Source of the DNA: Streptomyces nymphaeiformis | Lineage (GTDB): Bacteria > Actinomycetota > Actinomycetes > Streptomycetales > Streptomycetaceae | Reading direction: 5' to 3' | DNA: 64,000 nucleotides | NCBI RefSeq assembly: GCF_014203895.1 | Contig: NZ_JACHJY010000003.1 | Span: forward strand, 806,001-870,000 | Shown: piece after piece, positions 60,070-64,000 of the stretch | Layout: every line of letters starts with the position of its first letter | Position numbering within the stretch: position 1 is the first letter of the stretch | Position numbers and translations under genes: made by a program | The notes under the pieces: generated by a model | Told to the model about the DNA's origin: nothing | Seen by the model: only the letters and a program-made list of their open reading frames with translations | Databases searched by the model: none

Positions 60070-60919
60070 GCAGGGCGTCCCGGGCGCTGAGCACCCGGCC
60101 CTCCCGTACCGCGTCGAGGAAGGCGAGGACGGCCTGCTCGATGCCGCGCTGCCGGGCCACGGGCACCCAGTCCCCGCGCCGGCGCACGGTCGGCTGCCCC
60201 TTGTGGTCGACGACCTCGGCGAGGTTGAGGACCTGGCGCTTGGTGTCCTGTCCCGAGACCTCGAGGACCTCCTCGGTGGAGCCGTTCATCCGGTTCATCA
60301 TGCCGATGGCGGTGAAGCCGTCGCCGGAGAGCTGGAGCACCACGTGGTGCATGAGCCCCTCGCGGATCCGGGCGCGCACGTCGATGTGCTCGACCTCGCC
60401 GGGCACCAGGAAGCGGAGGGTGTCGACGACGTGGATGAAGTCGTCGAGGACGAGGGTGCGGGGGTCCTCGGGCAGGCCGATGCGGTTCTTCTGGAGGAGG
60501 ATCAGCTCGCGCGGGTGGTCGAGGCACTGGGAGTAGCTGGGGGCGAGGCGCCGGTTGAAGCCGACGGCGAGGCTGACCGAGCGCTTCTCGGCGAGCTCCA
60601 CGATCCGCTCGGAGTCGGCGTACTCGTACGCGAGGGGCTTGTCGACGTACGTGGGGACGCCGGCTTCGATGAGCCGGCCGGCGATCTCGGCGTGGGCGGC
60701 GGTGGAGGCGTGGACGAAGGCCGCGTCGAGCCCCGCGGAGAGCAGCGAGTCGAGGTCGCGGTGGCGCCGCTCGGCGGGCAGGTGCAGAGTGTCGGCCACC
60801 CGCTCCAGGGTCGCCGGGGTGCGGGTCTGCAGGTGGAGCTCGACCCCGGGGAGGGTGCCCAGGACGGGAAGGTAGGCCTTCTGCGCGATGTCGCCGAGTC
60901 CGATGCAGCCAACCTTCAC
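60014..60919 (-). CDS. Gfo/Idh/MocA-family oxidoreductase
   Basis: 301 residues. Rossmann motif VGCIGLGDIAQKAYLPVL, then AFVHASTAAHAEIAGRLIEAGVPTYVDKPLAY with the EKP/DKP-type lysine. The C-terminal domain has FIHVVDTLRFLVPGEVEHIDVRARI, where the HxxD-like metal or catalytic residues sit. NAD(P)-dependent sugar or sugar-like dehydrogenase of unknown substrate. Confidence 0.9.
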   Translation of the reverse strand: MKVGCIGLGDIAQKAYLPVLGTLPGVELHLQTRTPATLERVADTLHLPAERRHRDLDSLLSAGLDAAFVHASTAAHAEIAGRLIEAGVPTYVDKPLAYEYADSERIVELAEKRSVSLAVGFNRRLAPSYSQCLDHPRELILLQKNRIGLPEDPRTLVLDDFIHVVDTLRFLVPGEVEHIDVRARIREGLMHHVVLQLSGDGFTAIGMMNRMNGSTEEVLEVSGQDTKRQVLNLAEVVDHKGQPTVRRRGDWVPVARQRGIEQAVLAFLDAVREGRVLSARDALLTHELCERVVRDALTQAS

Positions 60920-60965
60920 GGGGTCTCCCTTGTCGTCCGCGGGCCCGAAGGGCCCTTCGCGCCGG

Positions 60966-62231
60966 TCAGCTTACGCGGGACGGATCATGCGCCGAAGGGG
61001 CCGGGTCGACCGGCGGGCGCCAGTCGCAGATGCCGTCGAAGCCGCGCAGGGCGAGGCCGGGCCCGAAGCGGGAGACGGCACTGACGGCCGCGGAGCGCAG
61101 GGCTACGGCGGGGCGGGCGGAGAGCATGGTGAGCGCACCGGTGCGGGCGGCCCTGCGGACGATGGCGGTGGTGCGCGGCAGCCGGTCGGCGGTGTACGCG
61201 GCGAGCGCGCGGTCCGGCGTGAAGTCGGGGGCGCTGCGGGCGTGGTGGGCGAGGACGACGGCGTCCTCGACGGCCTGGTTCCCGCCCTGGCCGAGGCTCG
61301 GCATCATCGCGTGCGCGGAGTCGCCGAGGAGGGCCACCCTGCCCCGGTGGAAGGCGGGCAGCGGGTCGGGCAGGTGGTGGACGTCGTGCCGGAGGATCCG
61401 GTCGGGGTCGACGCCGGCGAGGATCTCGGGGACGGGGTGGTGCCAGTCCCCGAAGAGCCGGAGCAGTTCGGACTTCTCGTCGTCCGGCGCGTGGGCGCCG
61501 GCGGGGGCCACGGCCATGGCGTACGCGTAGACCCGGCCGTCCTTGAGGGGCTGGCTGCCCCACAGCCTGCCGGCGCCCCAGGTCTCGTGCGGGGCGAAGG
61601 GGCGCCCGGGCGCGGGGACGACGACGCGCCAGCTGGTGCTGCCGGAGTAGCGGGGGCCCGGGTGGTCGGGGAAGAGCGTCCCGCGGATCGCCGAGCGGAT
61701 GCCGTCGGCGGCGACGACGAGCTCGGCCTCGATGTCGGTTCCGGGCGCGGTCCCGGTCGCGGTCCCGGTCCCAGTCCCGGTCCCGGTCCCGGTCTCCGAC
61801 ACGGTGAGGCGGGCGGGGCGGCGGTCGTCGCCGGGGTCGGTGACGGTGGCGGTCACGCCGGTGCGGACGACGCCCTCGGGGAGGGCCGAGGTGAGGATGT
61901 CGACGAGGGTGGCGCGGTGGAGGAGGACGAGGGGTCCGCCGAAGCGTGCGGCGGCGGCCTTGGCGTCGGTACGGGCGAGCCAGCGGCCGTCCGGGGTGCG
62001 CATGCCGCCGTCGCCCTGCCAGGCGGAGAGCTCGCGGACGCGGTCGCCGAGGCCGATGACGTCGAGGGCGCGCTGGGCGTTGGGGGCGAGGGCGATGCCG
62101 GCGCCGACGGGGGCGAGGTCGGCGGCGCGTTCGAGGAGGGTGACCTGCCAGCCGCGCAGGTGCAGGGCCACGGCGGCGGTGAGTCCGCCGATGCCGGCTC
62201 CGACGACGACGGCACGGTGCTGCTGTTCCAT
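60966..62231 (-). CDS. FAD-dependent aromatic-ring-type monooxygenase
   Basis: 421 residues. FAD dinucleotide motif VVVGAGIGGLTAAVALHLRGWQVTLLER, DG motif VVAADGIRSAIRGTLFP and GD motif GRVALLGDSAHAMMPSLGQGGNQAVEDAVVLA, as in salicylate- and TetX-type hydroxylases. A Gly-Thr stretch near residues 145-162 is encoded by a hexanucleotide repeat. Substrate unknown. It is divergent from a TetR gene with two perfect palindromes between, so it is very likely that TetR's target. Confidence 0.93.
   Translation of the reverse strand: MEQQHRAVVVGAGIGGLTAAVALHLRGWQVTLLERAADLAPVGAGIALAPNAQRALDVIGLGDRVRELSAWQGDGGMRTPDGRWLARTDAKAAAARFGGPLVLLHRATLVDILTSALPEGVVRTGVTATVTDPGDDRRPARLTVSETGTGTGTGTGTATGTAPGTDIEAELVVAADGIRSAIRGTLFPDHPGPRYSGSTSWRVVVPAPGRPFAPHETWGAGRLWGSQPLKDGRVYAYAMAVAPAGAHAPDDEKSELLRLFGDWHHPVPEILAGVDPDRILRHDVHHLPDPLPAFHRGRVALLGDSAHAMMPSLGQGGNQAVEDAVVLAHHARSAPDFTPDRALAAYTADRLPRTTAIVRRAARTGALTMLSARPAVALRSAAVSAVSRFGPGLALRGFDGICDWRPPVDPAPSAHDPSRVS
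61749..61794. repeat. in-frame hexanucleotide repeat in the monooxygenase
   Basis: About 7.5 copies of GGTCCC (with two single-base variants) encode a GT/AT run in the FAD monooxygenase. Because the unit is six bases, slippage would change length without shifting frame. Confidence 0.85.
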
Positions 62232-62273
62232 GGCTGCTCCTCGGTTCGGGACGGGTGCGGCACGGGAGGGGAC

Positions 62274-62287
62274 ACTACAGCTGTAGT
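62274..62287. promoter_or_regulatory. TetR operator copy 1
   Basis: Perfect 14-bp palindrome ACTACAGCTGTAGT in the divergent region between the FAD monooxygenase and TetR genes, close to the monooxygenase side. Confidence 0.85.
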
Positions 62288-62307
62288 GACCTCCGTGCCA
62301 CGACCGT

Positions 62308-62321
62308 ACTACAGCTGTAGT
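62308..62321. promoter_or_regulatory. TetR operator copy 2
   Basis: A second identical perfect palindrome ACTACAGCTGTAGT, 34 bases centre to centre from copy 1 and 23 bases before the TetR start codon. Two sites allow independent repression of both divergent promoters. Confidence 0.85.
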
Positions 62322-62344
62322 CGCGTCGGTAGTAGGTTGTCCCC

Positions 62345-62962
62345 ATGACCCGAGCCACCACCGGGGCCCCGGCCCCGGAGTCCCCCGTCTCCCGCGCCGA
62401 GCGGATCGGCGACGCCACCCTCGCCCTCCTCGTCGAGCGCGGCATGCGGGGCCTGACCCATCGCGCCGTCGACGAGCAGGCCGGGCTGCCACAGGGCTCG
62501 ACGTCCAACCACGCCCGCACCCGCCAGGCCCTGCTGGAGGCGGCCGTACGGCGCCAGGTCGAGCGGGAGGCCGAGGTCCTCACCCCGCACGAGCTGCCGG
62601 GCCCGGAGAGCGGCGGCGAGGCGCTCGTCGACGCGCTCGCCCTCTCCCTGCACCGCTACCTCACCGACCACCGCTCCCTGCTGGTCTCCCGCTACGAGCT
62701 CGCCCTCGAGGCCACCCGCCGGCCCGAACTCCGGAGCTTCTTCGACGCGGCCGGCTCCACCTTCCACACCCCGCTGATCGCGATGATGGCGGCGGCCGGC
62801 TCGCCGGAGCCCGAGCGGCACGCGCTCTCCCTGATCGCCTGGAGCGAGGGGCTGATGTTCTCCTGCGCGGCAGGCTCCTTCCACGCGGCCGTCCCGAGCC
62901 GCGCCGAACTGCGCACCGGTTTCGACGAGTTGCTGCGCGGCATGCTCGGCGATCGGAGCTGA
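62345..62962 (+). CDS. TetR-family regulator of the divergent monooxygenase
   Basis: 205 residues. Helix-turn-helix SRAERIGDATLALLVERGMRGLTHRAVDEQAGLPQGSTSNHARTRQALLEAAVRR; C-terminal ligand domain with YELALEATRRPELRSFFDAAGSTFHTPLIAMM and a Trp/aromatic pocket IAWSEGLMFSCAAGSFH. It should bind ACTACAGCTGTAGT and be released by a small aromatic ligand of the monooxygenase. Confidence 0.93.
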   Translation: MTRATTGAPAPESPVSRAERIGDATLALLVERGMRGLTHRAVDEQAGLPQGSTSNHARTRQALLEAAVRRQVEREAEVLTPHELPGPESGGEALVDALALSLHRYLTDHRSLLVSRYELALEATRRPELRSFFDAAGSTFHTPLIAMMAAAGSPEPERHALSLIAWSEGLMFSCAAGSFHAAVPSRAELRTGFDELLRGMLGDRS

Positions 62963-63026
62963 CGCGGAGTCGGAAGACCCGGGGGACCCTTGGCGCCGCC
63001 CTCGGCCATGGGAGACGATGCCGCCC

Positions 63027-63554
63027 ATGACCACCGAACGCATCGAATCCATCCCGCGCGTCGACCCGGCCACCACCACAGGCGAGCGCGAGGCGCTGGA
63101 GCAGTGGCTCGACTTCCACCGCGTGACCCTCGCGATGAAGTGCGAGGGGCTCGACGACGCCCAGCTGCGCACCCCGTCCGCCCCGCCGTCGGACCTCAAC
63201 CTGCTCGGCCTGGTCCGTCACATGGCCGAGGTCGAGCGCGGCTGGTTCCGCCGCGTCCTGGCCGGCGAGAAGGCGGAGTGGATCTACTCGACGGAGGAGG
63301 ACTTCGACCGGGACATCCACGCCACGGACGAGGACACCTACGAGGAGGCCTACGCCACCTGGCAGGCCGAGATCGCCCACGCGCGCACCCTGGCCGCCGG
63401 CCGTGACCTCGACGACCTGGGCCTGGGCGAGCACCGCACCGGCCGGACCTTCAACCTCCGATGGATCTACCTCCACATGATCGAGGAGTACGCCCGCCAC
63501 AACGGCCACGCGGACCTCATCCGCGAGCGGATCGACGGCGCGACCGGAGACTGA
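63027..63554 (+). CDS. DinB/DUF664-family protein
   Basis: 175 residues from ATG 63027 (ATG 63018 also possible). Four-helix DinB fold: LEQWLDFHRVTLAMKCEGLDDAQLR, LVRHMAEVERGWFRRVLAGE with metal-ligand His, and LRWIYLHMIEEYARHNGHADLIRERIDG with the HMxxxxxRHxGH metal site. This DUF664 subgroup is typical of Streptomyces and related to mycothiol-dependent enzymes. Confidence 0.9.
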   Translation: MTTERIESIPRVDPATTTGEREALEQWLDFHRVTLAMKCEGLDDAQLRTPSAPPSDLNLLGLVRHMAEVERGWFRRVLAGEKAEWIYSTEEDFDRDIHATDEDTYEEAYATWQAEIAHARTLAAGRDLDDLGLGEHRTGRTFNLRWIYLHMIEEYARHNGHADLIRERIDGATGD

Positions 63555-63720
63555 CGCCCTGGCCGGCCGCTGACCCCGTACCGGGCACCGGCACGGGCAC
63601 CGGGCCGGTCAAGACCGGGCCCCGCGCGGCTCACCCGTGCGGGGCATTCCCCGCCGGTAGGGGCGCGAAGATCGCGTACGGACCAGCAGAGTGGCGCGGG
63701 TGCATGGAACCCGAACAACA

Positions 63721-64000
63721 GTGAAGATCCTGGTCGGGGCGGCGGTCGCCGCCCTGGCGGGCTGCGTCTCGGTGGACGCCCCGCCGACGGCGCCCACTCC
63801 CGCCTCGGCCCCGGGGGCCGACACCGCCCCCGCCCAGGACGTGGCACCGCAGATCGTCGAGGGCCCGGCCCGCGAGGCCCTCGAAGCGGCGCTCCCCGCT
63901 CCCCCGCCGTCCCCCGCGCCCCGCGCGAAGCCTCCGGCCGAGCGGCACCGCCAGGCGGCGGCGCCTCCCCGCCCGGCGGCCCCGCACCACGGCTCCGTAC
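63721..64000 (+). CDS. proline-rich lipoprotein (start; runs off the right edge)
   Basis: GTG 63721 opens VKILVGAAVAALAGCVSVDAPPTAPTP: a short lipoprotein signal with LAGC lipobox (Cys15), then a Pro/Ala-rich low-complexity region. The conserved stretch DVAPQIVEGPAREALEAALP matches a streptomycete lipoprotein of unknown function. A six-codon ORF (MEPEQQ, 63704-63724) overlaps the start as GTGA. The rest is outside the window. Confidence 0.82.
   Translation, partial: MKILVGAAVAALAGCVSVDAPPTAPTPASAPGADTAPAQDVAPQIVEGPAREALEAALPAPPPSPAPRAKPPAERHRQAAAPPRPAAPHHGSV

Noticed and set aside
1-64000. CRISPR arrays, transposases, integrases, tRNA or rRNA genes
   Set aside because: None seen. The tandem repeats found have no spacer structure and lie in single short gaps.

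Overview
This 64 kb window is chromosomal DNA of a Streptomyces-type actinomycete. The evidence is very high G+C with strong third-position GC bias, frequent GTG starts and apparent leaderless genes, gene-dense ATGA-overlapping operons, ROK, GntR, Lrp, MocR, TetR and ECF41 regulators, a c-di-AMP riboswitch in front of an NlpC/P60 hydrolase, and the neighbourhood ureABC, bioFBAD, purB. From memory this order resembles the S. coelicolor SCO1230-1330 area; that is recall, not a search. I saw no rRNA, tRNA, CRISPR array, transposase, integrase or prophage genes. It reads as ordinary core or near-core chromosome with many small regulatory modules.

Layout. 1-1472: urease ureABC, leftward, ureC cut by the window edge, with a possible GlnR half-site upstream. 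1551-2823: a solitary Phd/YefM-type antitoxin facing a ClpP-like gene whose catalytic His and Asp are replaced, with a TGTACA-type inverted repeat between them. 3148-3825: ydaO riboswitch and secreted NlpC/P60 hydrolase. 3886-9239: an RsbW-like ATPase and the biotin genes bioF (left) and bioB-bioA-bioD (right). 9430-10940: small enzymes. 11052-13506: a leader ORF and two CNNM/CorC-type membrane proteins. 13605-16885: SGNH hydrolase, purB, a Mug-type uracil glycosylase with no conventional start, and a hypothetical. 17037-25798: regulators (ROK, GntR, ECF41, GlxA/AraC, MocR), an alpha/beta hydrolase, an EamA exporter that reads into the hydrolase on the opposite strand, and a saccharopine-dehydrogenase-like protein. 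26033-36215: PhoD phosphatase, DUF6493-like protein, a membrane-ACT-GNAT fusion, a methionine gamma-lyase-like enzyme with a divergent Lrp regulator, a DUF885 peptidase and a second Lrp. 36205-41294: sbcDC nuclease and a YigZ/IMPACT protein. 41449-46476: CoA-binding protein, YbaK, XRE-cupin regulator with a divergent EamA exporter, hexapeptide acyltransferase, gamma-carbonic anhydrase, DedA. 46726-54837: secreted ChW-repeat protein, thioesterase, proline-rich membrane protein, MFS exporter, spermidine-synthase-like and patatin proteins, AlkD, TVP38, UppP. 55089-64000: YihY, a YrhK-like membrane protein, flavin reductase, SnoaL, apolipoprotein N-acyltransferase, Gfo/Idh, a TetR/FAD-monooxygenase pair with twin perfect palindromes, DinB, and the start of a lipoprotein gene.

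The most distinctive signals are regulatory. The antitoxin/degenerate-ClpP pair is the best candidate for an undescribed unit. Several divergent regulator-target pairs carry clear operators (62274-62321, 19126-19139, 43183-43198, 24308-24348). Short intergenic tandem repeats with a GGATCC core recur at 25827 and 35614, and one repeat array (21191-21252) lies where the EamA gene would be expected to end.
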